Shown here piece by piece: positions 1 to 7,779 of a stretch of 64,000 bases of DNA (position 1 is the stretch's first letter; each line of letters starts with the position of its first letter). The DNA lies in the NCBI RefSeq assembly GCF_018255755.1, contig NZ_CP073766.1:5206501-5270500 (forward strand). Reading direction: 5' to 3'. The notes under the pieces are model-generated. The model worked only from the letters and a program-made list of their open reading frames with translations, was not told the DNA's origin and made no database searches. Origin of the DNA: Chitinophaga sp. HK235 (GTDB lineage: Bacteria; Bacteroidota; Bacteroidia; Chitinophagales; Chitinophagaceae). The position numbers were made by a program, and so were the translations under genes.

Positions 1-1854
1 ATACTGTCCGGTCCTGGTTTTCTTGGCTTTCGGATCCAGTTGTAATTTTTCAAACAGTACCTCACCCAGTTGTTTGGGAGATGCCAGTTTGAATCTTACG
101 CCGGCTTGTTCGTACACACTTTCTTCTGCACGTTTTATTTCTGTTTCCAGTTCGCGGGAATAGTCGGCCAGTGCCACTGTATCGATGGCAATGCCTTCAT
201 ACTCCATGTCTGTCAGCACTTTCACGAGTGGGTTTTCCACATCGTAAAAAACTTTTTCCACGCTTTTCTGTGGCAGCATTGGCGCGAAGGTATGTTTCAG
301 CTGTAAGGTGATATCAGCATCTTCTGAAGCGTACTCTTTTATTTTTTCCACTTCCACGTCCCGCATGCTGCCTTGTCCCTTCCCTTTTTTACCGATCAGG
401 GATTCGATGGGTACAGGCTCGTATTGCAGGTATTGTGCACTCAGCGCGTCCATGCTCCTGCGGCCTTCCGGCTCAACGAGGTAATGGGCGAGCATGGTGT
501 CAAAAAGAGTGGTGGTAACATCCAGTCCGTACCATTTGAGTACCAGCATATCATATTTGATGTTCTGGCCTACCAGTGTGATGGAAGGGTGCTGAAAGAG
601 TGGTTGAAACTCATGCAGGATGGCCTTGGCAGCCTCATGGCTGGCAGGCATGGGAATGTAGTAAGCGGCGCCTTTTTTGTAGGAAAAACTCATACCCACA
701 ATGTCGGCCTCGTTGGCATCGGTGCCGGTGGTTTCTGTATCAAAGGCTACCTCCTGCTGTTGGAGCAGGGAAGCCAGCAATTCGGCTCTTTTTTCCGGTG
801 TGTCTATCAGCACATAATCATGGGGCGTATTGTGGATATTTTTGTCCGGAGCGAGGAAAGTGGTGGCTTCGATGGTCTCTTCTGCTTCAGCCACGGCTGT
901 TTCCACTGGCTGACCGAAGAGGTCGGTTTGCACCACTCTGGCTTTGGCTTTGGGTTCAGGGGCGCTGCCAGCGAAAGCGAAGCTGTCACCCAGCACTCTT
1001 TTGCCGAGGCTTTTGAATTCCAGTTCTGTAAATATTTCCGACAGTTTTTCCTTGTCTATCTCCGACAGGCTAAAATCTTCTTCATGAAATGTTACCGGTA
1101 CATCGGTGATGATAGTGGCCAGTTCCTTGGACATCAGGGCGTTTTCACGACCTGCCTTGATTTTTTCTGCCATTTTACCGCCGATGGCATCTGCATTGGC
1201 CAGCACATTTTCGAGGGTTTCGTATTGTGCGAGCAGTTTCATAGCTGTTTTTTCACCAACGCCGGCGATACCAGGGATATTATCCACCGCATCGCCCATC
1301 AGACCCAGGATATCAATTACCTGGTGTACATCTTTGATCTGCCATTTTTCGCACACTTCCTTAGGGCCCAGGATTTCTTCCTTGCTACCCATGTATGGCG
1401 GTTTGTAGATGAACACGTTGTCTTTTACCAGCTGCCCGTAGTCTTTATCGGGTGTCACCATATACACCGTATAGCCAGCGTCTGCGGCTTGCCAGGCAAG
1501 TGTTCCGATCACATCATCGGCCTCATAGCCATCCAATTCCACCACCGGAATATTGAACCCTTCGATGATCCGTTTGATATCAGGGAGGGCATCCAGCAGA
1601 TCTTCAGGCGCATCTTCACGGTTGGCTTTATAATCGGTAAAAGTAGTATGGCGTTCTGTGGGCGCATGTGTATCAAAAGCTACAGCCAGATGGGTCGGTT
1701 TTTCCTTATTGATGAGATCCAGCAACGTAGTGGTGAATCCAAACTGCGCATTAGTATTACGTCCGGTGCTGGTAAGCCTTGGATTTCTGATCAGTGCATA
1801 ATATGCCCTGTAAATCAGCGCCATGGCGTCCAGTAAAAATAATTTCTTTTGCAT
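1..1854 (-). CDS. polA: DNA polymerase I, 3' end outside the window (partial)
   Basis: Family A DNA polymerase used in Okazaki-fragment processing and repair. Translating the minus strand from the ATG at 1852-1854 gives an open frame of 618 codons to the window edge. It opens MQKKLFLLDAMALIYRAYYA, the 5'-nuclease N-terminus, with further nuclease-domain signatures such as ELDGYEADD and GDAVDNIPG. A 3'-5' exonuclease-like region follows. The frame is cut just after LFEKLQLDPKAKKTRTGQY, the motif at the start of the polymerase thumb/palm. About 300 C-terminal residues should lie to the left. A TAnnTTTG element lies 31 bp upstream of the start. The long plus-strand ORF over the same bases is an antisense shadow. 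Confidence 0.96.
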   Translation of the reverse strand, partial: MQKKLFLLDAMALIYRAYYALIRNPRLTSTGRNTNAQFGFTTTLLDLINKEKPTHLAVAFDTHAPTERHTTFTDYKANREDAPEDLLDALPDIKRIIEGFNIPVVELDGYEADDVIGTLAWQAADAGYTVYMVTPDKDYGQLVKDNVFIYKPPYMGSKEEILGPKEVCEKWQIKDVHQVIDILGLMGDAVDNIPGIAGVGEKTAMKLLAQYETLENVLANADAIGGKMAEKIKAGRENALMSKELATIITDVPVTFHEEDFSLSEIDKEKLSEIFTELEFKSLGKRVLGDSFAFAGSAPEPKAKARVVQTDLFGQPVETAVAEAEETIEATTFLAPDKNIHNTPHDYVLIDTPEKRAELLASLLQQQEVAFDTETTGTDANEADIVGMSFSYKKGAAYYIPMPASHEAAKAILHEFQPLFQHPSITLVGQNIKYDMLVLKWYGLDVTTTLFDTMLAHYLVEPEGRRSMDALSAQYLQYEPVPIESLIGKKGKGQGSMRDVEVEKIKEYASEDADITLQLKHTFAPMLPQKSVEKVFYDVENPLVKVLTDMEYEGIAIDTVALADYSRELETEIKRAEESVYEQAGVRFKLASPKQLGEVLFEKLQLDPKAKKTRTGQY

Positions 1855-1884
1855 TACTAAACCTACAAGAATTAATTTGATGCA

Positions 1885-1892
1885 CAAAATTA
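1885..1892 (-). promoter_or_regulatory. Predicted -7 element (TAATTTTG) for polA
   Basis: On the minus strand this octamer matches the Bacteroidota -7 consensus TAnnTTTG. It would start transcription about 25 nt upstream of the polA ATG. I see no convincing -33 TTG at the usual spacing, so the call rests on the -7 box and its position. Confidence 0.4.
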
Positions 1893-1948
1893 AGATAGTA
1901 CCACAATATTCACGCAGAATGTAATTTTAACCTGGAAATAAGTAGCAT

Positions 1949-2278
1949 ATGAGCAAGATATATCATTTGTCCACCTGCAGTACCTGTAAAAAGATCCTTG
2001 AAGAAATCAAGGCAAAAGAAAGAGGAATTGCACTACAGGACATCAAAAAAGAAAAAATTACACCGGAGCAGCTCGAAGAGATGCATGCCCTGGCCGGAAG
2101 CTATGAAGCCCTGTTCAGCCGCAGATCACAACAATACCGTCCGATGGGCCTTCATGAGAAGACGCTCACTGAACATGATTACCGCGATCTGATTCTGCAG
2201 GAATATTCTTTTCTGAAACGTCCCGTGGGAGTTGCTGCAGGAAGGATTTTTATAGGGTCTGAGGTTAAACAAATGTAA
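1949..2278 (+). CDS. ArsC/Spx-family thioredoxin-fold protein
   Basis: A 109-residue protein of the ArsC/Spx/YffB family. The N-terminal STCSTCKK segment carries a CxxC pair (residues 10-13) at the position of the catalytic cysteine of glutaredoxin-coupled arsenate reductases and of the Spx redox switch. The C-terminal FLKRPVG is the family motif with the conserved arginine-proline. Length agrees with the family (about 110-120 aa). The gene stands alone, divergent from polA and convergent with the next gene, with no ars genes nearby. A general thiol or regulatory role is therefore as likely as arsenate reduction. The sequence cannot separate the two. Confidence 0.8.
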   Translation: MSKIYHLSTCSTCKKILEEIKAKERGIALQDIKKEKITPEQLEEMHALAGSYEALFSRRSQQYRPMGLHEKTLTEHDYRDLILQEYSFLKRPVGVAAGRIFIGSEVKQM

Positions 2279-2288
2279 CTATGATTCT

Positions 2289-2338
2289 ATGTGATGATGC
2301 TGATTCTCCTGTTGAACGGGATATCAGCATCATCACAT
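2289..2338. terminator. Hairpin between convergent genes
   Basis: A perfect 16-bp inverted repeat (2289-2304 with 2323-2338, arm ATGTGATGATGCTGAT) with an 18-nt loop lies between the ends of the ArsC-like and glycosyltransferase genes. The U-tract is poor on both sides. It may act as a bidirectional stop or as a protective 3' stem. Confidence 0.55.
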
Positions 2339-2347
2339 AAATCTCGC

Positions 2348-3442
2348 TTACAGTTTTGTTATGAAGTTTTTTACCACATCCTTGTACAGGTACATGTCCT
2401 GATCGTGGTGGAATGATTTGAAGGGAAAGCGGGCTGCTTCGTCGAGGGCGGTTTTAAGATTAAACTGTTCCTGAGGAATGGAATAGAAATAACCTTTTTC
2501 CATCAGGTATTCGCCGAGGTATACCTGTTCTGACTGGCCGGGAGTAGGCACCAGGATGGCTCTTTTGTTGAGCTTGGCCAGGTCCATAAGGGTAGTGTAA
2601 CCAGAACGGCTCAATACCATGTCGGAGGCCAGCATGGCTTCGTTTAACTCTTTGGCGTTCAGATGGTTTACCTGGGTAACGCCGGGAGCTACCTCTTCAT
2701 GGTAGGGGGTGCCGGGTTTTCCGCTGACGATCAGTGCTTTAAGTGAGAGTGTTTTTACCTGGTCGAGGATCAGTTTCTCCAGGTTGGAGCGTTGAGGCTC
2801 GGGACCGGAGATGAGAACCAGCAGGTCGTATTTTTTTTCGATGTCTGTGCGAGGCTCAAAGCGGCTCAGACAGCCGATATAGGTCGTGTTGGCAGGGAGT
2901 TGCGCAGGATGGGCCAGTTCACCGGAAAGGTTATTGTTGCCGGCAAAATCAGGAATCCAGCAGGCGCTGTATTTACGGATAAAGCTGTAGTTGAGTTTCT
3001 GCAGGGTCCTTTCTATCCAGCCGCCGAAAGGTGTTTTGATCAACAACTGATGTGTGATGAAAACGGTGGGAATTTCCTTGTGGTACAGACCGAAGCGGTT
3101 GTCGGAGATGACGGCACTGATCTGGTATTCTTTTACCACTTTATTCAGCCAGCGTTGTTCATATTTTATCGCGCTAACGATCTTTGGAATTTGTTGTATG
3201 ATCTTGATTCCGAAGAACTTGCCTTTTTGTGCATACTGAATGCGGTAGCCGGGGAGCGGTAAAATGGTGATTTCCGGAAATTCCTGTTTTAACAATGCGG
3301 CATGCTTGCCTTCGGCGGCAATAAAAACCTGCGCGCCTGCGTTAAGCATTTCATAGATGAGCGGAATATCGCGGGTGGCGTGTCCGAGGCCCCAGTCCAG
3401 CGGCACGATTAAAATTTTTACGGGAGGCAGGATTGTGGACAA
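2348..3442 (-). CDS. MurG/GT28-like glycosyltransferase
   Basis: A 364-residue GT-B fold glycosyltransferase. The N-terminus has the acceptor-domain glycine loop (LDWGLGHATRD). The C-terminal half contains LSRSGYTTLMDLAKLNKRAILVP, which corresponds to the nucleotide-sugar binding GG-x-x-T-x-x-E region of MurG/UGT enzymes. No membrane segments are seen, so it is probably cytosolic or peripheral. No ATG lies in frame near the start: the first acceptable codon is TTG at 3440-3442, unless an ATT just upstream is used. Product and acceptor cannot be told from sequence. It is not MurG itself, since no mur/dcw genes are nearby. Confidence 0.75.
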   Translation of the reverse strand: MSTILPPVKILIVPLDWGLGHATRDIPLIYEMLNAGAQVFIAAEGKHAALLKQEFPEITILPLPGYRIQYAQKGKFFGIKIIQQIPKIVSAIKYEQRWLNKVVKEYQISAVISDNRFGLYHKEIPTVFITHQLLIKTPFGGWIERTLQKLNYSFIRKYSACWIPDFAGNNNLSGELAHPAQLPANTTYIGCLSRFEPRTDIEKKYDLLVLISGPEPQRSNLEKLILDQVKTLSLKALIVSGKPGTPYHEEVAPGVTQVNHLNAKELNEAMLASDMVLSRSGYTTLMDLAKLNKRAILVPTPGQSEQVYLGEYLMEKGYFYSIPQEQFNLKTALDEAARFPFKSFHHDQDMYLYKDVVKNFITKL

Positions 3443-3557
3443 ATAAATTGGATTTTTTTTGCGAATTTAGCTTAAATTACAAAGGGTGATTGTTAAGAAA
3501 AGGTAAACTCTTAGAGGGAAGGATTTATATTTAACTGGAAGTATATTAATTAGCAAT

Positions 3558-3680
3558 ATGAAAAGGCTCAAATGGATGGTGATCTTTTTTCTGTGTGGAA
3601 GTTTAACGGTGACAGGTTGCAAAGTATTTAAGAAAAATGATTGCGGTTGTCCCACTATGAACAAAAAACGAATGCATTAA
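3558..3680 (+). CDS. Short cysteine-containing lipoprotein (40 aa)
   Basis: Translating from the ATG at 3558 gives 40 residues: a basic start (MKRLKW), a hydrophobic stretch, then a lipobox TVTGC with the acceptor cysteine at position 21. The mature tail is only about 20 residues and contains DCGCPTMNKK. The structure (n-region, h-region, lipobox, stop) is that of a secreted lipoprotein, too regular to be chance. I recall similar tiny lipoproteins with a CGCP tail in other Bacteroidota, but no function. It lies divergent from the glycosyltransferase. Confidence 0.7.
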   Translation: MKRLKWMVIFFLCGSLTVTGCKVFKKNDCGCPTMNKKRMH

Positions 3681-3788
3681 AGACTCATCTGACACCAAAC
3701 ATTGAAAACGATTTTTACCTTATCTTTTTGGATTATCCCATGAAAACCTAGCCAAACAATATTTCGGGGAACAGTCAAAAATTTTTTC

Positions 3789-4037
3789 ATGAAACCGGTA
3801 GATAGAGATTTATTAATCCTGCTACATGAAGATAGGTACACAGAGCAGCAGATCCAGTCTGCTGTAAGGCAGATCAGTGAGATGTTGTCCTTAATTGAAA
3901 CGATGGATTATCTGTGCGCAGTAATGGAGGTAGTAGATTGCAACAAAAGCAGAATTACCAGCAAACGATCGGCGCTGGAAAAAGCAATTTCCCGCAAAGC
4001 ACACAAACCTTTTGAGTTCATTATTCATCGGAACTAG
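3789..4037 (+). CDS. Small hypothetical protein (82 aa)
   Basis: An 82-residue open frame starting with ATG, predicted mainly helical, with no signal peptide, membrane segment or known motif. It has a mixed-charge C-terminus (SRITSKRSALEKAISRKAHK). No Shine-Dalgarno is visible and the spacer is A+T-rich, which is normal here. It lies alone between the 40-aa lipoprotein and the arginase-like gene. I do not recognise a family. Support is only the open frame, reasonable composition and position. Confidence 0.5.
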   Translation: MKPVDRDLLILLHEDRYTEQQIQSAVRQISEMLSLIETMDYLCAVMEVVDCNKSRITSKRSALEKAISRKAHKPFEFIIHRN

Positions 4038-4125
4038 CAGTAGCGCGTCACACATCACAATTCCCGCAAAGTAGCCATTGCCAGCTGCTCATCGCTTCAT
4101 TGTGCATTTTATTAAATTCTTGTTG

Positions 4126-4133
4126 TACGTTTG
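4126..4133 (+). promoter_or_regulatory. Predicted -7 element (TACGTTTG) for the arginase-like gene
   Basis: Matches TAnnTTTG and would give a leader of about 20 nt before the ATG at 4158. A TTG at 4100-4102 is 23 nt upstream, at the long end of the usual -33 spacing. Confidence 0.5.
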
Positions 4134-4157
4134 CCATCAAACAAACCCAAATAAGTG

Positions 4158-5297
4158 ATGGCAGATTTTTCGCACCTGCAGGATTTTTTGCAACCTGTTT
4201 CCAAAGCATTTCTGAATGATGATCTGGAGTATGATGCATTCCAGATCGGAGGTGTTATTGATGCTTATGAAGAAGACCATCATCCGGACCTGGATGCTGC
4301 TGATATTGTATTGCTGGGTGTAGGAGAAGAAAGAGGCAGTGCCAGCGGCAAAACCGGCACCCAAGGCCCCGACGCCATACGCCGGGAATTTTTCCGCCTG
4401 TATAACTGGCACCGTGATATCAAACTGGCCGATGTCGGAAACCTCCGCTCCGGCGCTTTCCTCGCAGATGCCTATGCAGCTATGAAAACAGTGGTCGGAG
4501 AACTGATACAGGCCAATAAAACCGTTATCATACTGGGTGGGTCACATGATCTTACCTATCCCCAATATAAAGCCTATGCGGCTCATCAGCTGATCATAGA
4601 AGCTACAGTGGCCGATGCACTCATCGACCTGCAGGAAGAGTCTTCCCTGCGCAGCGAGCGGTTCCTGATGGACATTCTCACTGAACAGCCCAACTATCTC
4701 CGTCATTATAATCATCTTGGTTTCCAGAGTTATTTCGTACATCCGCGCATGTTAGAAACACTCGACAAACTGCGTTTCGACTGTTACCGCCTGGGCCGTA
4801 TCCGGGAGAACATAGAAGAAGCAGAACCCGTACTGCGCCATTCCGATATGTTCAGCCTCGATATCAATATTATCCGGCATACAGATGCACCGGCCAATCA
4901 CCTCTCTCCCAACGGCTTCAGTGGCGAAGAGGCCTGCTCTCTCACCCGCTATGCCGGCATGAGCAGCCGCCTGTCTTCCTTCGGTATCTATGGTTATCGC
5001 CCCGAAAAAGACAAAGAACAACTTACTGCACGTCAGATCGCGCAGATGATGTGGTACTTTATGGACGGACGTTCTGTGAAAAATAAAGAAGCACTCCTCG
5101 AAGACCGCGACTCTTTCTGGGAATTTCATATAGCCTTCTCCGATATAGAAACCGTATTCCTGAAAAGCAAACGTACCGGCCGCTGGTGGATGCAACTACC
5201 CGACCAGGAGTTTGTGCCCTGTGCTTACAACGATTACCTGCTGGCCAGCAACAATGAAATGCCGGAACGCTGGTTGCGTCATCAGGAAAGAATGTAA
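4158..5297 (+). CDS. Arginase/formimidoylglutamase-fold protein with altered metal sites
   Basis: A 379-residue ureohydrolase-superfamily protein. I chose ATG 4158 over the GTG three bases upstream. The fold is clear: VLLGVGEERGSASGK near residues 52-65, GGSHDLTY at 127-134, and SLDIN at 233-237 followed by DAP. The binuclear Mn site is changed, however. The GGDHS motif is GGSHD, the DAHxD region reads DLQEE (157-161), and SxDxD is SLDIN. Annotation pipelines call this clade formimidoylglutamase. Given the lost ligands, catalysis of a guanidino or formimino hydrolysis is doubtful. There are no hut genes nearby. It ends in a long inverted repeat. Confidence 0.8.
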   Translation: MADFSHLQDFLQPVSKAFLNDDLEYDAFQIGGVIDAYEEDHHPDLDAADIVLLGVGEERGSASGKTGTQGPDAIRREFFRLYNWHRDIKLADVGNLRSGAFLADAYAAMKTVVGELIQANKTVIILGGSHDLTYPQYKAYAAHQLIIEATVADALIDLQEESSLRSERFLMDILTEQPNYLRHYNHLGFQSYFVHPRMLETLDKLRFDCYRLGRIRENIEEAEPVLRHSDMFSLDINIIRHTDAPANHLSPNGFSGEEACSLTRYAGMSSRLSSFGIYGYRPEKDKEQLTARQIAQMMWYFMDGRSVKNKEALLEDRDSFWEFHIAFSDIETVFLKSKRTGRWWMQLPDQEFVPCAYNDYLLASNNEMPERWLRHQERM

Positions 5298-5300
5298 ATC

Positions 5301-5380
5301 ATTTAGGGATTTAGTCATTTTTTTATTTGGTGATTTAGCTTTACATCAGCACAAATCACTAAATAAAAAAATACCTAAAT
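5301..5380. repeat. A+T-rich long inverted repeat at convergent gene ends
   Basis: The left arm ends ATTTGGTGATTT (to 5336) and the right arm begins AAATCACTAAAT (5353). The arms pair over roughly 28 bp with a few mismatches and one bulge. The right arm runs over the stop codon of the next minus-strand gene. The same words recur at 17148-17215. Confidence 0.6.
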
Positions 5381-5782
5381 CTGTAAATCAAGAAGGGCCG
5401 TAACCCTGTCTTTTACATAGGCAGCTTTGTTGTCGGTGGAGATCATGTCATCATCAAGCCCGTTCATGGTGCTTTTATGCATCTTTTCCACCCGCTCATC
5501 TATCTTACGGAAATATTCTTCCCGCTTCTCTTCCCATGCTCCCTGTTCTGTTTGCAGGGCACGTAGCTTGCCCGGATCGATCTGGGTGTAAAGACGCTGA
5601 AGGGTACTGTGCAAAAGGCTGTCGAGCTGCTTGTAATAAACAAGCGCACAGCTGTAACTATTACTGCCTTTAGACAGGCAATGCTGATAACGGATTTCCA
5701 GTGAGTCCAGGGCCGCTTGGCGCGACTGGGCATATGCATTACTACACAGAAATACCGCCAGTATAAGGATAAGGTTTCGCAT
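5375..5782 (-). CDS. Secreted LprI/DUF1311-like protein (copy 1)
   Basis: 135 residues with a Sec signal peptide (MRNLILILAVFLCSNAYAQ, cleavage after about residue 19). The mature part carries the DUF1311/LprI pattern: LDSLLHSTLQRLY, then LRALQTEQGAWEEKREEYF with the typical Q-x-x-W followed by charged residues. Two cysteines flank the first helix. The family is found in periplasmic proteins, including lysozyme-inhibitor LprI; the biochemical role here is unknown. A second family member follows at 5950-6345, suggesting an old duplication. Confidence 0.65.
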   Translation of the reverse strand: MRNLILILAVFLCSNAYAQSRQAALDSLEIRYQHCLSKGSNSYSCALVYYKQLDSLLHSTLQRLYTQIDPGKLRALQTEQGAWEEKREEYFRKIDERVEKMHKSTMNGLDDDMISTDNKAAYVKDRVTALLDLQI

Positions 5783-5949
5783 AGGCGCTGTGTGTGAACG
5801 CCAAAGATAACGAAATTATTATATAAATATATGATGTAATTTGTTTGGGTGGCCCCCTCTGAGATTTTGCTGCGTGCAAAGAGGATAATGTCAACCCCAA
5901 AAGCCTTTACGGCAGGCGTTTTCGCGGCTTCGGAAGTTCACCGTAAACC

Positions 5950-6345
5950 TTACTCTGTTGCACCTACAGATCCGGTGCAGGTTTCGCCGGGAGGAAGTCC
6001 GTTCAGCCAAACCCGGAGGGCTTCGGTCCGCTGGTTGGTTAGCTCCGCCAGATAATTGGACTTACATGCCGGGAACATACTACCATAACTTTTGGCAGAT
6101 TCAGGATACATAGCTTTCAGTTGCGCATCGCGAAGCTGTACCCACAGTCTTTGTGCTTCTTTAAAATTGTTGATGAAAGTTTTGTTGGCCGTGTATTTTT
6201 TCAGGATCTCCTGGTATATCGTATTCAGTTTTTTGTCAGCCTCCTTGTATTCCAGTCCGGCCTGTTTGTTCATCTCTGCCTGTGTTTGTGCAACACCGGC
6301 GATGCTGCCGGCCATTAATAACAGTGCAATAAAGAATGATTTCAT
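5950..6345 (-). CDS. Secreted LprI/DUF1311-like protein (copy 2)
   Basis: 131 residues, signal peptide MKSFFIALLLMAGSIAGVAQ, then a helical DUF1311 domain: NKQAGLEYKEADKKLNTIY and FKEAQRLWVQLRDAQLKAMYP, with the conserved W-x-x-x-R-D. A cysteine in MFPACKSNYLAELTNQR matches the position often found in the family. It is better conserved to the family pattern than copy 1. Same strand as its neighbours and downstream of the M16 pair. The 167-bp gap to copy 1 shows no clear promoter. Confidence 0.75.
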   Translation of the reverse strand: MKSFFIALLLMAGSIAGVAQTQAEMNKQAGLEYKEADKKLNTIYQEILKKYTANKTFINNFKEAQRLWVQLRDAQLKAMYPESAKSYGSMFPACKSNYLAELTNQRTEALRVWLNGLPPGETCTGSVGATE

Positions 6346-6462
6346 ATGGTGATAGTTTAAGGATGAATACTGATACTTCGGTTGATTTCAGACGGCCGGA
6401 AAAAACGTATCCTGCCTTGGAATATTGCAGGATACGTTCTCTTAGTATATTTTCTGATGGCA

Positions 6463-7743
6463 TCAGATCACCACCAGTTCGTAGAAATCAGCGGGCGAAA
6501 AATATTGTTTCGCCAGTTGCTGGAGTTCTTCCGCAGTGATGGTTTTGATGGTTTTAATGTTATTGTAGAAATAGTTTTCGTCCAGATCATTGAGGATCAG
6601 GTTTTTCCAGCGTTGTATCACCTGGAAGGTACCATCCAGATCGCCGAGGATGGAACCGACCATATAGTTGCGCACGAGGTCCAGCTCTTCCTGGGGTATT
6701 GTTTCGTTTTGCAGGATTTGCAACTCTTTGTATACTTCTTCGATAGTGGCTTCACACACATCTCTGCCGGCTTCTGTCTGGATATTGATGGCACTTACCT
6801 GTCTGAAGTTATAGAGCTGTGAATAGATACCGTAAGTATAACCTTTTTCTTCCCGGATATTGCTCATCAGTCTGGAGCCGAAGTAGCCTCCCAGGATGGT
6901 GTTGAGCACCAGCATTTTAGGGAAGTCAGGATGATAGCGGTTAGGGAAAGGGCGTGCTACGCGAATAGCACCCTGTACCCCGTTTTCATCGTTGAAAATG
7001 CGGAATTTTTTTTCTTCTGCTGGTTGTATCGGCAGGTCCAGTTTGATCAGATTGGATTGGCCATTCCATTGGCTGCTGCCGAAGTATTTATTCAGCAATG
7101 CGATCATGTTGGCAGGCATATTACCGGCAACAAAGATGCGGCAGTTATTGTACGTATAATGCTTCTGATAGTAGGCCCGCAGTGTTTCGGACTGCAGCGC
7201 ATCATAAGCCATCATGCTGCTGACACGGCCATAGGGATGGAATTCACCAAACAGGTATTTATCGATGAAACGATTGGCCACGAAATCGCATTTCTGCAGG
7301 TTGACAGCCAGCTTCTGTTTCTGGTTTTGTTTGTAGAGCTGTAGCTCTTCTTCCGGAAAGATAGGATCGAGGATGACTTCCTGCAGCATGGGCAGCAGTA
7401 CCTCTGTATGTTTGGAGAGGCAGTGCAGCGTAAACGTGGCGTTTTCATGGTAGGCATTACGGTTCAGGTATGCGCCATGATAGTCGAAGGTTTCGTTGAT
7501 CTCCAGGGCAGTATGTTTACTGGTACCGTTTTTCATGAGAAAGTTGGTAGCCGTGGCTTCCAGGCTTTCACTTTCGTACCAGGAACCTGCCGGAAATACC
7601 AGTTCCAGCTGCAGTGTTTCCTGCTCTTCCGATCTGAGGGCATAGACGGGAATACCGTTGTCCAGCTTAAATAGTTCGTAAGGCTTCAGCGTTATATCAA
7701 ACTCCACTGCATCTTTAATGGAAGGAGGAATCGTTCTGTTCAT
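6463..7743 (-). CDS. M16 peptidase family, non-catalytic partner
   Basis: 426 residues of the pitrilysin/insulinase M16 family. The fold is recognisable from the N-terminal strand (ELFKLDNGIPVYALR), the conserved RLMSNIREEKGYTYGIYS segment of the C-terminal domain, and ENGVQGAIRVARPFPNR. The zinc-binding HxxEH is absent: the equivalent helix reads ATNFLMKNGT. This is the usual arrangement for one chain of the two-chain bacterial M16B proteases. The catalytic chain is encoded 36 bp upstream, so the two probably form a heterodimer. No signal peptide, hence cytoplasmic. Confidence 0.9.
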   Translation of the reverse strand: MNRTIPPSIKDAVEFDITLKPYELFKLDNGIPVYALRSEEQETLQLELVFPAGSWYESESLEATATNFLMKNGTSKHTALEINETFDYHGAYLNRNAYHENATFTLHCLSKHTEVLLPMLQEVILDPIFPEEELQLYKQNQKQKLAVNLQKCDFVANRFIDKYLFGEFHPYGRVSSMMAYDALQSETLRAYYQKHYTYNNCRIFVAGNMPANMIALLNKYFGSSQWNGQSNLIKLDLPIQPAEEKKFRIFNDENGVQGAIRVARPFPNRYHPDFPKMLVLNTILGGYFGSRLMSNIREEKGYTYGIYSQLYNFRQVSAINIQTEAGRDVCEATIEEVYKELQILQNETIPQEELDLVRNYMVGSILGDLDGTFQVIQRWKNLILNDLDENYFYNNIKTIKTITAEELQQLAKQYFSPADFYELVVI

Positions 7744-7779
7744 AATGTCTCATTTATGCCGTGCAAAGGCCGGGAGGGC

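Noticed and set aside
373..1836. A 487-codon open frame on the plus strand.
   Set aside because: It is antisense to polA. The minus strand reads through clear family A polymerase motifs over the whole range, and the plus translation is Phe/Cys/His-rich without any family.
2289..2338. TGAT and ATCA words suggest another FNR-like site.
   Set aside because: They are the arms of the terminator hairpin, 18 bp apart, not TGAT-N4-ATCA, and there is no promoter beside them.
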